Shown: positions 15,219-26,231, numbered from the stretch's first letter. The stretch is 64,000 nt of DNA from DSSB01 sp046346845 (GCA_046346845.1 JAXMHH010000006.1:1-64000), one strand, 5' to 3'. A program made the numbers and translations. Notes: generated from the letters alone by a model not told the origin.

Positions 15219-16634
15219 TTACCCCAGGGCCTGGAGGAATTTTTTGGCGACGCCGACCAGCCCCAGCGCCTGCTTTTCGCTGGGGGCCTCGGCATAGACG
15301 CGCAGCAGGGGTTCGGTGCCGGACGGCCTCACCAGCAACCAACTGTCGTCGGCGAACTCGAACTTGAATCCATCCGAGAAATTCTTCTCCCGCAGGACCC
15401 GGGAGCCGAAATCCGGCGTCGCCCCGCCCTGCAGGCGCTCCTTGGCTTGACGGATCTTTTCCAGAGGCAGGTGCAGGTCTTCGCGGCGAAACACCAGGGG
15501 GCCCACCTCCTTCTGCAACTCGGCGATGACCTTGGAAAAGGGTTTCTTGTGATGGGCGAGGATCTCGAGCAGGAACAATCCCGACAAGATCCCGTCCCGC
15601 TCGTAGACGTGACGGGCGATGCCAATGCCACCGGATTCTTCGCCGCCGATCAAGGGGGAGCCCTTGACGAACTCTTGGCAGATGTATTTGAAGCCGATCG
15701 GCGTCTCGATCAGGGGAAGGCCAAATTTCTTCGCCAGGCGGCTGACCAACTTGGAGGTGGAAACTGTGCAAACCACGTCGCCCCGCCACTTCTTCACCTG
15801 CACCAAGTGTCGCAGGATCAAGGCGAAGATGTGATGCGAATCGACGAACCGGCCTTTCTCGTCGATGGCCCCGATGCGATCGGCGTCGCCGTCGGTGGCG
15901 AGGCCGATGTGGGCCTTGGTTTTTCGCACCGTCTCGGCGGCGATCCGCAGGTTTTTCTCGATGGGCTCGGGGTTGACGCCCCCGAAGCCCGGATTGGCCT
16001 CGCCCCGAATCTCGACCACCTGCTTTCCCAGGAGGGCGGCGAAAAAACCGCTGCCCGCCCCATAAATGGGATCGGCGACGACCTTCAATTTGGCGCGGCG
16101 AATTTTGCCGACGTCGACCAGCTTCTTCAGCTGCCCGAGATAGGCGCCGTGCGGGTCGAAATAGCCCAGCAGGCCGTTTTTCTCGCCTTCCTCCAAGGAC
16201 AGTTCCCGGGGAGAGGTACCGTCGAGGTCGTTGCGGCGGATGCGCTCCTCGACCTTGGCGGTGAACTCGGGCGAGGCGGAACCGCCATAATCCTCCTTGA
16301 ACTTGACTCCGTTCCATTGGAAGGGATTGTGGCTGGCGGTGATGACGACTCCGGCGAAGCCGCCCCGGCTCTTGGTGATCCAGGAGATGCAAGGCGTCGG
16401 GCAGAAGTCCTTCGCCAGCTGCACCTTGAAGCCGTTGCCCAACAAGACCCGAACCGCCCGCTCGGCGAAGGCACGGCTTTGAAAGCGGCGATCGTAGCCC
16501 ACGAAGACGGGCCGATCGCGCGGGGCCTCGGCCTGCAAGTCGCAAAAGGCCTGCAGGACCTTGGCGACGTTCGAAAAGGTGTAATCGTCGCCGATGACGG
16601 CTCGCCAACCATCGGTACCGAATTTAATTTCCAT
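15219..16634 (-). CDS. Phosphoglucomutase/phosphomannomutase
   Basis: A 471-residue alpha-D-phosphohexomutase. All four signature loops are present: phosphoserine loop ITASHNPFQWNG (S101), Mg2+ loop TDGDADRIG, sugar-specificity loop GGEESGGIG and phosphate-binding loop RPSGTEPLLRVY. It interconverts hexose-1-P and hexose-6-P; the GEESGG form fits a glucose-type enzyme, but dual specificity cannot be excluded. ATG 16634 has the binding site GAGAGGA; the frame stays open further upstream without homologous sequence. It is the first gene of an operon with DUF4301 and is divergent from the ROK kinase. Confidence 0.9.
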   Translation of the reverse strand: MEIKFGTDGWRAVIGDDYTFSNVAKVLQAFCDLQAEAPRDRPVFVGYDRRFQSRAFAERAVRVLLGNGFKVQLAKDFCPTPCISWITKSRGGFAGVVITASHNPFQWNGVKFKEDYGGSASPEFTAKVEERIRRNDLDGTSPRELSLEEGEKNGLLGYFDPHGAYLGQLKKLVDVGKIRRAKLKVVADPIYGAGSGFFAALLGKQVVEIRGEANPGFGGVNPEPIEKNLRIAAETVRKTKAHIGLATDGDADRIGAIDEKGRFVDSHHIFALILRHLVQVKKWRGDVVCTVSTSKLVSRLAKKFGLPLIETPIGFKYICQEFVKGSPLIGGEESGGIGIARHVYERDGILSGLFLLEILAHHKKPFSKVIAELQKEVGPLVFRREDLHLPLEKIRQAKERLQGGATPDFGSRVLREKNFSDGFKFEFADDSWLLVRPSGTEPLLRVYAEAPSEKQALGLVGVAKKFLQALG

Positions 16635-16763
16635 GACAATTTCCTCTCTTGAGGCACCGGAAACCCTCCACTTGCTACCGATTCTGGGCCATTTTGGCAA
16701 GCGCGGTTCATGCAAGGACAGATTCCAGCTTGAATATTTTTCCCTGGAATGCCCTAATCGGGC

Positions 16764-17738
16764 ATGATCTCCGCCTATCTCTCCGTCGACCTCGGCGGCA
16801 CTACGCTTCGGATGGCCCTCCTCGATGAGGCGGGGAATGTCCTCGGCCAGCAAATCCTTTCTTCCGACCTGGTTCGGGAAGGCGCGGATCTGATCAAGGT
16901 CCTGTCGCAGGAGGCCGAGCTGTTTCGATCCCGCGCGGAAAAAATCGAGGCCGAAATCCTCGGCATGGCCCTGGGCATTCCCGGCCTCGTCGACAGCGAG
17001 CGCGGAGTCGTCCTGCAATCTCCCCATTTTCCCGCATGGCAAAGCGTCGCCTTGCGCGAGGCCCTGCAAAAAAGATTTACCTTCCCCGTCTTGATGGACA
17101 ACGATGCCAACCAAGCCGCGCTGGGCGAGGCCTGGCAAGGGGCGGGGGCGGGATGGCCTAGCTTCATCTTGCTAACCCTCGGCACCGGGGTCGGCGGCGG
17201 AATCATCTTGGATGGAAAGGTTTTTCACGGGCCCAACGGCTTCGCCGGCGAGGTCGGGCACATCGTGATCGATCGTGACGGCTTGACCGGCGCCTTGGGA
17301 AGCCGCGGCACCCTGGAATCCCTGGCCTCCCAGAGCGGACTGCAATTGCAGCTGCGGGCGCTCCAGGGGGCGGCGACGAAGTCCTCCCTCTCGACCGAGG
17401 TCCGGGAACTCGATCCCGACGACAGCCGCCTGCCGGAAAGGCTTTTCAAGCTCGCCCGCCTTGGGAATTCCGACGCGCTCTTCCTCTGGGATGCCCTGGG
17501 TCAGGCCCTGGGCTGCGGCATCGCCTCCCTGTCCCTCGCCTTCGGCTTTCAAAGATTTATCATCGGCGGCGGCCTATCGGCGGCTTGGGAGTTTTTCAAA
17601 ACGGGCTGCCAGACCGAGGCCCAAGGCCGGACCTACTCGGTGTTGGCTCCCCGCTTGGAAATCGCCCAGGCAAAATTGGGAAACGAAGCGGGATTGCTGG
17701 GCGGCGCGAGGGCGCTGCAGTTGGCCAAATCCGATTAA
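16764..17738 (+). CDS. ROK family sugar kinase (glucokinase-like), zinc motif absent
   Basis: A 324-residue ROK protein. The phosphate motif is VDLGGTTLRMAL at the N-terminus, followed by LMDNDANQAALGEAWQGAG (catalytic Asp), LTLGTGVGGGII and FAGEVGHIVID. The canonical ROK zinc site CxCGxxGCxE is replaced by a Cys-free stretch (TGALGSRGTLE), so it cannot bind Zn2+ in the usual way. A glucokinase-like role fits the neighbouring hexose-phosphate enzymes. There is no Shine-Dalgarno; a weak TTGAAT-N17-CCTAAT promoter ends 5 bp before ATG 16764, so the mRNA may be leaderless. Confidence 0.85.
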   Translation: MISAYLSVDLGGTTLRMALLDEAGNVLGQQILSSDLVREGADLIKVLSQEAELFRSRAEKIEAEILGMALGIPGLVDSERGVVLQSPHFPAWQSVALREALQKRFTFPVLMDNDANQAALGEAWQGAGAGWPSFILLTLGTGVGGGIILDGKVFHGPNGFAGEVGHIVIDRDGLTGALGSRGTLESLASQSGLQLQLRALQGAATKSSLSTEVRELDPDDSRLPERLFKLARLGNSDALFLWDALGQALGCGIASLSLAFGFQRFIIGGGLSAAWEFFKTGCQTEAQGRTYSVLAPRLEIAQAKLGNEAGLLGGARALQLAKSD

Positions 17739-17764
17739 GCTCCTGCGTTCCGCGCAACGACCGT

Positions 17765-18589
17765 TCAGGCCTCGACGAACAAATCCAAGGCCGGCTCGGT
17801 GTTCGGATCCATCCGATATTTGTCGAAGTCTTTGTAGCCCCGCTCTTTCAGGAAGGGCTCGTCCAGCAGGGCCCGCCCGGTGAGCTGGGCCGGATCGCTG
17901 GTGATGATCTCGTAGGCGGCATCCGCCATGATATCCGGCTTACGGCAGTTGGGCATCCCCGATTCGCCCAACAGCATCTTGGTTGCCTCGCTGGCGACCA
18001 GGGTGCGCGGCCACAGCGAATTGACGCCGATCTTGTACTTGGCCAATTCCTGCGAGAGACCGATCGTGGCCATCGTCATGCCGTACTTCGAGATGGTGTA
18101 GACCACGTGGTTGCCGTACCACTTGGGGTCGGTGCTGATCGGCGGCGAGAGGTTGAGGATATGCCCTCCGCCCGCGGCCTTGAGCAGCGGAATGCAGAGG
18201 TGGCTGCAGAGCAGGACCGCCCGCATGTTGAGGTGGAGCATCAGGTCGGCCTTCTTCATCGGGGTCGCCTCCAGGGGAGTCAGCGAGATGGCCCCGGCGT
18301 TGTTGATCAAGACATCCAGCTTGCCGCCGAAGCTCTCTCCCACCTTGGCTACCATGGCCTCGACCGAGGCGTCGTTGCGCAGATCGATCGGAATGGCCAG
18401 GGCCTTGCCGCCAGCCCGCTCCACCTCCTCGGCCACCGAGTAGATGGTCCCCGGCAGTTTCCCCCCCTCCATCACGGACTTGCCGGTAATGACCAGATTG
18501 GCCCCGTCTTTCGCGAAGCGAAGGGCCATTTCGCGGCCGATCCCGCGGCTACTGCCCGTGATCAAAATATTTTTTCCTTTAAGCTTCAT
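17765..18589 (-). CDS. SDR oxidoreductase, HSDL2-like
   Basis: A 274-residue short-chain dehydrogenase with TGSSRGIG (cofactor), INNAG, catalytic Ser region ILNLSPP and YTISKYGM (YxxxK). The WYGNHVVYTISKYGMTMATIGLSQEL and NSLWPRTLVASEA segments match the HSDL2/hydroxysteroid dehydrogenase-like group. These are implicated in lipid metabolism in eukaryotes; the bacterial substrate is unknown. The sterol-carrier domain of HSDL2 is absent. The gene is convergent with the ROK kinase. The 276-bp gap to sucA holds a TATAAT at 18769-18774 that may drive sucA; nothing else is evident there. Confidence 0.85.
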   Translation of the reverse strand: MKLKGKNILITGSSRGIGREMALRFAKDGANLVITGKSVMEGGKLPGTIYSVAEEVERAGGKALAIPIDLRNDASVEAMVAKVGESFGGKLDVLINNAGAISLTPLEATPMKKADLMLHLNMRAVLLCSHLCIPLLKAAGGGHILNLSPPISTDPKWYGNHVVYTISKYGMTMATIGLSQELAKYKIGVNSLWPRTLVASEATKMLLGESGMPNCRKPDIMADAAYEIITSDPAQLTGRALLDEPFLKERGYKDFDKYRMDPNTEPALDLFVEA

Positions 18590-18865
18590 AACTTATCCTT
18601 ATTGTTCGGGTGAAGGCGGGGCCTCGATCCCACGCTGGGCGGCGGACTCCCCTGCCGACCGGGAACTAGCCTAAATCTCCTGAGAAATCCAAGAGTTTTC
18701 CCTCGCTCCCATTTGACCCCAAAACCAAAATATTGTAGGAGGGCTCAACCTTTTCGGCGGGTCCCGGCTATAATGTTTTTCCATGGATAATGATTGGAAA
18801 GGCTGCCCGAAAAATAAGCTTGAATCTTTGCAGCCTCCCAGCAATACCCGGACCCACTTAAACAT

Positions 18866-21604
18866 ATGTCCAGTTATTTAAACCCCTTAAACACCGGCTA
18901 CATCGAAGAGTTAGCCGAGGAATACCGGAAAAATCCCGACTCCATCGACCCCAGTTGGCGTTATTTTTTTGACGGTCTCGCCCTGCGCGGCCGCATGGAC
19001 CAGGCCTTGGCGAGTCCGGGGCCCCGGGAGGCCGACGACCTCGAGTTTGAGCTGAAAGTCCTGGAACTCATCCAGGCCTACCGCGAGCTGGGCTTCCTCA
19101 TCGCCGACGTCAATCCCCTGCAGCGGGGGATCAAAAACCACCCCCTGCTCCGCCTCGACAAATTTGGCCTTAGCGAGGCCGATCTCGAAAAGATCTGCGA
19201 CGTCGGCAACATGCTGGGCCTAGGAAGGGTGACCCTGCGCGAGATCATCCGCACCCTCACCGAATACTACTGCTCGCCCGCTTCCGTGGAATACGGCCAC
19301 ATCGAAGACCCGCCCAGCCGCGCCTGGATCCAAAAGCGGATCGAATCGAATTACCTGACCAAGGCGCCCCCCAACGAAGCCAGGCAGCGTTGCCTGCAGA
19401 AACTGGTCGAAACCGAGGCCTTCGAGACCTTTCTCCATCGCCGCTTCGTCGGGCAAAAGCGCTTCTCGGTCGAAGGCAACGACGTCGTCATCGCAATGCT
19501 CGACTACATCATCGATCAGGCCTCCCAGCTGGGCGCCGACGAGATCCTCATCGCCATGGCGCACCGCGGCCGCCTCAATGTCTTGGCCAACATCTTCCAA
19601 AAAGACTTGAAGCAGATGATGGGCGAATTCTCCGGCAACTTCGACGCCAACGTCGGGGACGGGGACGTCAAGTACCACATGGGTTACTCCACCAAGGCGA
19701 CGACCCCCGGCGGCAAGGAAGTCCACCTGTCTCTGGCCCCCAACCCCAGCCACCTCGAGGCGGTGAACTCGGTGGTCATGGGAATCTGCCGTTCCAAGCA
19801 GAAGTTGAAGGGCGACAAGAACCGCACCCGCACCTTGGCAGTGATGCTGCACGGGGACGCCTCCTTCACGGGGCAGGGCTCGATCTACGAATTGCTGAAC
19901 ATGTCCGACCTGGCCGGCTATACGGTGGGCGGCGTCATCCACATCATCGTCAACAACCAGATCGGGTTCACGACCATGCCCCAGGAGGGACGCTCCACCC
20001 CGCAGGCCACCGACATCGCCAAGATGCTCGAGTTTCCCATCTTCCACGTCAACGCCGACGTCCCCGACGCGGCCTTGCGCTGCGTCTCGCTGGCCTTGCA
20101 GTTCCGCTACAAATTCAAGCGCGACGTCCTCATCGACGTAGTCGGTTACCGGCGCTTCGGCCACAACGAGGCCGACGAACCCGCCTTCACCCAACCCCTG
20201 ATGTACCGGGCCATCGCCAACCACCCGCGGGTGCGGCAGATCTATGCCGAGAGACTGACCGAACAGCAGGTCGTGCCGACCGGGACCGCCGACGCCGCCC
20301 TCGAGGCCTATAATCAAAGGATGGAAGAGGCCCTGGCCGAATCCAAGAAAAGCAAGATTTCGCCGGCCATGCACGCCTTCGGCGACCGCTGGCAGAACCT
20401 GCGCAAGCCGACCGACAAGGATTTTTTCAAGAAGATCGCTACGCCCGTGAAGGTCGAGGAGCTGCACCGCATCGGCGAGCGCATCGCCGCGGTCCCGCCC
20501 GGTTTCAAGCTGCATCCCAAGATCGAGAAGCTGGTGCAAGACCGGGCCGAGATGCTGAAGGGCGAGCGCGGCGTCGACTGGAGCATGGCGGAGGCCCTCG
20601 CCTTCGGCAGCCTGCTCTGCCAGGGGCACATGGTCCGGCTCGCCGGACAAGACTCCGAGCGCGGCACCTTTTCCCAGCGCCATTGCATCTTCCACGACGT
20701 CAACACCGGCCGCAAATACAACGCCTTCAACTTCATCCAGGAGCAACAGGCCGATTTCGAGGTCGTGAACAGCCTGCTTTCCGAATACGCCGCCCTGGGC
20801 TTCGAGTTCGGGCAAAGCCTGGCCAATCCCGGCAAGCTCACCCTCTGGGAGGCGCAGTTCGGCGACTTCGTCAACTCGGGGCAAGTCATCGTCGACCAAT
20901 TCCTCACCAGCTCCGCCGTCAAGTGGCAGCGCTACAGCGGGCTCACCTTACTGTTGCCCCACGGCTACGAGGGCCAAGGGCCCGAGCACAGCTCGGGCCG
21001 GCTCGAGCGTTTCCTCCAGGCCTGCGCCCAGAACAACATCCAAGTCTGCAACCTGACCACGCCCGCGCAGTATTTCCACGTCCTGCGCCGCCAAGTCCTG
21101 CGCGATTTCCGCATTCCCCTGGTGATCATGTCCCCGAAGAGCCTGTTGCGGCACCCGTCGGTGGTCTCGCCCTTGAAAGACTTCCAAGACGTGGGCTTTC
21201 AGGAGGTGCTGGACGATCCCGACCCGAGCCTTAAGCCCGAGGCCAAGCGCATCATCCTGTGCAGCGGAAAGATCTATTACGAGCTGCTCGAAGGCCGGCA
21301 GAAAGCCAAAAACCCGCGGATTCCCATCCTGCGGGTCGAGCAATTTTACCCCTTCCCCGAGGAGCTCTACGCCAAGCTCCTGGCCTCCTATCCCAACGCC
21401 ACCGAGATCGTCTGGTGCCAGGAGGGGCCGCGCAACATGGAGGGTTGGACCTTCATGAAGGAGCACTTGGCGCCGCTGATCGGGAAACAACAAACTTTGA
21501 TCTACATCGGCCGCGCCGCCCAGGCGAGCCCCGCCGACAGCTACCTGCACACCCACCAACGCGAGCAAAAGCGCATCGTCGCGACAGCCTTAGGAGATAG
21601 TTAA
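18866..21604 (+). CDS. sucA: 2-oxoglutarate dehydrogenase E1 component
   Basis: A 912-residue thiamine-diphosphate decarboxylase of the TCA cycle: it decarboxylates 2-oxoglutarate and transfers the succinyl group to the lipoyl arm of E2. The E2-binding N-terminus reads YLNPLNTGYIEELAEEYRKNP. Active-site segments are AMAHRGRLNVL, LAPNPSHLEAVNSV, the TPP/Mg2+ motif HGDASFTGQGSIYE...NNQ, and YRRFGHNEADEPAFTQPLMY. Length is normal for the family. It is the first gene of sucA-sucB-lpdA, with 4 and 10 bp between genes. Confidence 0.97.
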   Translation: MSSYLNPLNTGYIEELAEEYRKNPDSIDPSWRYFFDGLALRGRMDQALASPGPREADDLEFELKVLELIQAYRELGFLIADVNPLQRGIKNHPLLRLDKFGLSEADLEKICDVGNMLGLGRVTLREIIRTLTEYYCSPASVEYGHIEDPPSRAWIQKRIESNYLTKAPPNEARQRCLQKLVETEAFETFLHRRFVGQKRFSVEGNDVVIAMLDYIIDQASQLGADEILIAMAHRGRLNVLANIFQKDLKQMMGEFSGNFDANVGDGDVKYHMGYSTKATTPGGKEVHLSLAPNPSHLEAVNSVVMGICRSKQKLKGDKNRTRTLAVMLHGDASFTGQGSIYELLNMSDLAGYTVGGVIHIIVNNQIGFTTMPQEGRSTPQATDIAKMLEFPIFHVNADVPDAALRCVSLALQFRYKFKRDVLIDVVGYRRFGHNEADEPAFTQPLMYRAIANHPRVRQIYAERLTEQQVVPTGTADAALEAYNQRMEEALAESKKSKISPAMHAFGDRWQNLRKPTDKDFFKKIATPVKVEELHRIGERIAAVPPGFKLHPKIEKLVQDRAEMLKGERGVDWSMAEALAFGSLLCQGHMVRLAGQDSERGTFSQRHCIFHDVNTGRKYNAFNFIQEQQADFEVVNSLLSEYAALGFEFGQSLANPGKLTLWEAQFGDFVNSGQVIVDQFLTSSAVKWQRYSGLTLLLPHGYEGQGPEHSSGRLERFLQACAQNNIQVCNLTTPAQYFHVLRRQVLRDFRIPLVIMSPKSLLRHPSVVSPLKDFQDVGFQEVLDDPDPSLKPEAKRIILCSGKIYYELLEGRQKAKNPRIPILRVEQFYPFPEELYAKLLASYPNATEIVWCQEGPRNMEGWTFMKEHLAPLIGKQQTLIYIGRAAQASPADSYLHTHQREQKRIVATALGDS

Positions 21605-21608
21605 ACCC

Positions 21609-22868
21609 ATGAAGCACGAGGTCATTGTCCCCAGCGCGGGCGAGTCCATCAACGAAGTATTCATCGGAACCTGGCTGAAAAAGACCGGGGATTACGTCAA
21701 AAAAGACGAGGTACTCCTCGACCTCGAGACCCAGAAGACCACCTTCGAGATCCAGGCCGAATACAGCGGGCGGATCGAGGTGCTCAAGCCCGAGGCCGAG
21801 ACGCGCGTCAAGCCGGGCGACGTGATCGCGATCATCGACGATTCCGTCTCCGCCGAGGCCGGGGCCGCGGCCCAAGCTCCCGCCGTGGCGGTCGCAAAGC
21901 CCCCCACGGCGACCTCTGCTCCGGAGCCCATCCTCCACCCCTCGGCCCGCAAGCTGGCCGCCGAACAGCGCGTGGACGTCGCCGCCATCGCCGGCAGCGG
22001 GCGAGACGGGCGTATCCTGAAGGAAGACGTCCTGGCCGCGGGGCAAGCCGCTCCGGCCAAGGTGACCCCGCTGCGGCCCGTGACGTCCCCCGCGGCCCCG
22101 CCCCCCGAATCCAAATCGCACTTGCCGGTCTTCACCTACCACGTGGACGAGGCGCGCGGAGAACGCCGCGAACCGGCTTCGCGCATCCGCCGCACCATCG
22201 CCCAAAACCTGGTGGCGGCGCAGCACACCGCGGCCATCCTCACGACCTTCAACGAAGTCGACATGAGCCAGGTGCTGGAGTTCCGGAAAAAGCACAAAGA
22301 GAAATTCCAGGTGAAGCACGGCGTCGGCCTGGGCATGGTCAGCATCTTCGCCAAGGCCTGCATCCGCGCCCTCAAGGCCTTCCCGCTGGTCAACTCGACC
22401 TTCACCGGGGAAGACATCATCTATCGCGACTTCGTCGACCTCTCGGTGGCCGTCAGCACCGAGTCGGGCTTGGTCGTCCCCGTGATCCGGGACGCCGACA
22501 AGATCAGCGTCGCGGACTTCGAGAAAAAGCTCGACGAGCTGGGCCGCAGGGCCAAGGAGAAGAAGCTCTCCATCGCCGAGATGACCGGCGGCACCTTCAC
22601 CATCAGCAACGGCGGGGTCTTCGGCTCCCTGCTCTCGACGCCCATCCTCAACATGCCCCAATCGGGCATCCTGGGCCTGCACAAGATCCAGGAGCGGCCC
22701 ATCGCGCTGAACGGCCAGGTGGTGATCCGTCCCATGATGTACCTGGCGCTTTCCTACGATCACCGGATCATCGACGGGCGTGAGGCGGTGAGTTTCCTGG
22801 TCAAGGTGAAGGAAGGCATCGAGAACCTCGACCAGGTCCTGACCGAAAAAGACCTCCTACTTTCATAA
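21609..22868 (+). CDS. sucB: 2-oxoglutarate dehydrogenase E2 (dihydrolipoyl succinyltransferase)
   Basis: A 419-residue E2. One lipoyl domain (residues 1-75) carries the lipoylation site ETQKTTFE (K43). After an Ala/Pro linker comes the E3-binding domain (HPSARKLAAEQRVDVAAIAGSG). The catalytic domain contains the RxxIAQNLV entry helix and the active-site YDHRIIDGREAV. It accepts the succinyl group from E1 and passes it to CoA. It is translated directly after sucA. Confidence 0.95.
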   Translation: MKHEVIVPSAGESINEVFIGTWLKKTGDYVKKDEVLLDLETQKTTFEIQAEYSGRIEVLKPEAETRVKPGDVIAIIDDSVSAEAGAAAQAPAVAVAKPPTATSAPEPILHPSARKLAAEQRVDVAAIAGSGRDGRILKEDVLAAGQAAPAKVTPLRPVTSPAAPPPESKSHLPVFTYHVDEARGERREPASRIRRTIAQNLVAAQHTAAILTTFNEVDMSQVLEFRKKHKEKFQVKHGVGLGMVSIFAKACIRALKAFPLVNSTFTGEDIIYRDFVDLSVAVSTESGLVVPVIRDADKISVADFEKKLDELGRRAKEKKLSIAEMTGGTFTISNGGVFGSLLSTPILNMPQSGILGLHKIQERPIALNGQVVIRPMMYLALSYDHRIIDGREAVSFLVKVKEGIENLDQVLTEKDLLLS

Positions 22869-22878
22869 AGGCAATCCC

Positions 22879-24288
<1,410 letters not shown>

Positions 24289-24339
24289 AAATAAAGTTTT
24301 GGAAAGAGCGGAGCGCCTCCAGACAGGGCAGCCTCGGCG

Positions 24340-24591
24340 CTACGAGGACAGCTTTTTCACCAAGGCCGCATAGGCCTCCATCGCCTTTTCTTGGGTCTTG
24401 CCCTTCTGCTTGCTCCAGGCCTCATACTTGGCCTTGCCCTTGAGATCGAGCATGCCCGGCTTGGGTCCGTGCACATCGCCCTCGGTGGCCTGCTTATAAA
24501 GCCCGTACAGCTGGAGCAACTGGTCGTTGCTGAGATCCGAAAGTTTTTTGACGTCTTTCAGCGCCTGGTCAAAGGCCTTTTTGGTGGACAT
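24340..24591 (-). CDS. Acyl-CoA-binding protein (ACBP)
   Basis: An 83-residue four-helix ACBP. The ligand-binding signature is unmistakable: LYGLYKQATEGDVHGPKPGM followed by KAKYEAWSKQKGKTQEKAMEAY. ACBPs bind long-chain acyl-CoA in the cytosol; they are common in eukaryotes and patchy in bacteria. The start is ATG 24591 (MSTKKAFDQ); the upstream in-frame extension overlaps the divergent lipoprotein gene and has no homology. It may supply acyl-CoA to the reductases and ligases encoded at 50-59 kb (inference). Confidence 0.92.
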   Translation of the reverse strand: MSTKKAFDQALKDVKKLSDLSNDQLLQLYGLYKQATEGDVHGPKPGMLDLKGKAKYEAWSKQKGKTQEKAMEAYAALVKKLSS

Positions 24592-24636
24592 AAGCTTCCG
24601 ACCCCCTTTAATAACGATAATAAGGAGGGAGAAACC

Positions 24637-26103
24637 ATGAGGCCTCTCCGCCATTTCTTCAAAATTTTACCCGCTCTCGCGCTTCTTGCCACCGCTTTTC
24701 TCGCCGGCTGCGAAAAAAAATCCCCGCCCCCCTCCCCGCCTTTCCCGACGGCCGCCCCGGCCTCGACAAAATCCCTCGGCCTGCCGCGCTTTATGGGCCT
24801 AAGCCTGAACGGGCAGCCGATCGAGCAGGTAGCGGCGGCCACCCAAGACCCGCAGAGCCTGGATGTCCCCGATCTGCAAAAGACCTTCGGCATCCAAGAT
24901 CCGGCCTACCTGGAGCGGGTGCTCCAGCTGATCGAGTCGCAGCTGCAGTCCGGCAGCCCAATGAAATGGATCGGGGTGTATTTCGGCGGGGCACCCAAGA
25001 TTCTCGCCCCGCGTTGCGTCAAAGACCTGGCCGCCGGCGTCTGCCTGATCGAACCCTATGCCTTCAATTGCGGCGAGGCGATCTCACAAAAAAATTGGAA
25101 CGAGGAGAATTACCTCAAGCTCTGCCGCCGCCTCGGGCGCTTGAAGGCCTACAAGGCGGATAGGCTCATCGCCCTGGTATCGGGAGACGCAAGCCTGGCT
25201 TACCGGGAAACCTTGGCAGTTTCCCCTCCCGCGCCGACGGCCAAGCCCCCCGAAAAAAAAGCGAGCAAGGCCAAGGCCGCGCCCGCCGCCACGCCCGCCC
25301 CTTCCGCCGCGGAGTCGCCCAAGGCCGGCGGTTGGCAGGTCTTTCCGGAGATGGCCGATCTCCTGCAATACCTCCAGCGCGAGGGGATCATGGTCGGTTT
25401 CCTCTCCGATCAAGAGGGGGCGGCTGCGCTTTCGATGCTGCAGTCCTTGGGGATTAACCTGCCCGCCGAACGGATCGCGGGCCGAGACGCCGCAAGCGCC
25501 CCGGGCGATCCCGAATCGCGGGTCCTGCAGGCCCTGCGCCTGGCGCGGCGTTACGTCGAGGCGCGCAACCGCCTCGCCGCCAAGCCTGAGGACCAGATCA
25601 ATCTGGAAGACCTTCGCCTGGTCTTGGTCGCGGGCGACGATTTCGCGCCCAGCAAGGGCGCCGGGGTTGGAGACGGCGTGGCCTACCTGGAAAACCTCTC
25701 CACGGTGCCGGGCGGGGCCGACCTGCTCTTCATCCATCGCCACAACCTCGAGGCCGACCAAAGGCTGACCCGGAAGAAATCCGCCCTGGAGAACTTTCAG
25801 TTCTTTGTGGCCCAGGAGCGGCAGATCCATCCGCTCCGCATCGGAATTTTCTTGGAGCAGGCCGCCATCGGCGAGGTCCGCTCGCCCGGGGGCAAGGGCG
25901 GCTTCCTGACCCAAAACCCCGCGGCGGCCCCGGAGACCCTGCCCAGCGAATCTCAACCGACCGAGAGCAAACCCAGCGCGGTCGAAAGCCGCCCGAGCGC
26001 GACTCCCGTCCCGGGCGCCGTCAAGTCCCCGGAAAGCAAGCCCAGCCCTTTGTTGCAGCTGCCTCCGGCGCCCCCGCCCGATCCGAGGAAAGACGCGTTA
26101 TAG
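24637..26103 (+). CDS. Large lipoprotein of unknown function
   Basis: A 488-residue protein with strong ribosome binding site AAGGAGGGAG and lipobox LAGC (lipidated Cys at residue 23). Proline-rich linkers flank the folded parts: residues 24-40, about 190-225 (Ala/Pro/Lys) and the last 60. The folded core contains VSGDASLAYRE, FLSDQEGAAALSMLQSLGINLPAERIAGRD and LRLVLVAGDDFAPSKGAGVGDGVAYLENLS, spaced like the motifs of a HAD-fold phosphatase but without a clear DxD nucleophile. HAD-like is thus a weak guess. It is probably anchored in the outer membrane. Confidence 0.65.
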   Translation: MRPLRHFFKILPALALLATAFLAGCEKKSPPPSPPFPTAAPASTKSLGLPRFMGLSLNGQPIEQVAAATQDPQSLDVPDLQKTFGIQDPAYLERVLQLIESQLQSGSPMKWIGVYFGGAPKILAPRCVKDLAAGVCLIEPYAFNCGEAISQKNWNEENYLKLCRRLGRLKAYKADRLIALVSGDASLAYRETLAVSPPAPTAKPPEKKASKAKAAPAATPAPSAAESPKAGGWQVFPEMADLLQYLQREGIMVGFLSDQEGAAALSMLQSLGINLPAERIAGRDAASAPGDPESRVLQALRLARRYVEARNRLAAKPEDQINLEDLRLVLVAGDDFAPSKGAGVGDGVAYLENLSTVPGGADLLFIHRHNLEADQRLTRKKSALENFQFFVAQERQIHPLRIGIFLEQAAIGEVRSPGGKGGFLTQNPAAAPETLPSESQPTESKPSAVESRPSATPVPGAVKSPESKPSPLLQLPPAPPPDPRKDAL

Positions 26104-26202
26104 GACGGCTCGGTTCGAAAATCGGTCGCCGGCGGAGGACTCCACCGTAGTGCCCGCCATGGAATTCCTTGAAAAACCAAGCCCGCTCCGCAAAGGGCTC
26201 GC

Positions 26203-26219
26203 TTGGCATCCGGCCTGCA
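26203..26219 (+). promoter_or_regulatory. Sigma-54 promoter P2
   Basis: TTGGCATCCGGCCTGCA: GG at 26205-26206 and GC at 26217-26218, 12 bp apart. Predicted start near 26230, only two bases before ATG 26232, so the message would be leaderless unless translation starts later. An AGCCC/GGGCT inverted repeat (26180-26195) precedes it. Confidence 0.65.
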
Positions 26220-26231
26220 TCACCCGAGGCC

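Noticed and set aside
14274..16652. A 792-codon open frame on the plus strand
   Set aside because: Antisense shadow of DUF4301 and phosphoglucomutase, both with clear motifs on the minus strand.
16694..16713. TTGGCA and TGC in the gap before the ROK kinase
   Set aside because: The GG-to-GC distance is 16 bp rather than 12, incompatible with sigma-54.
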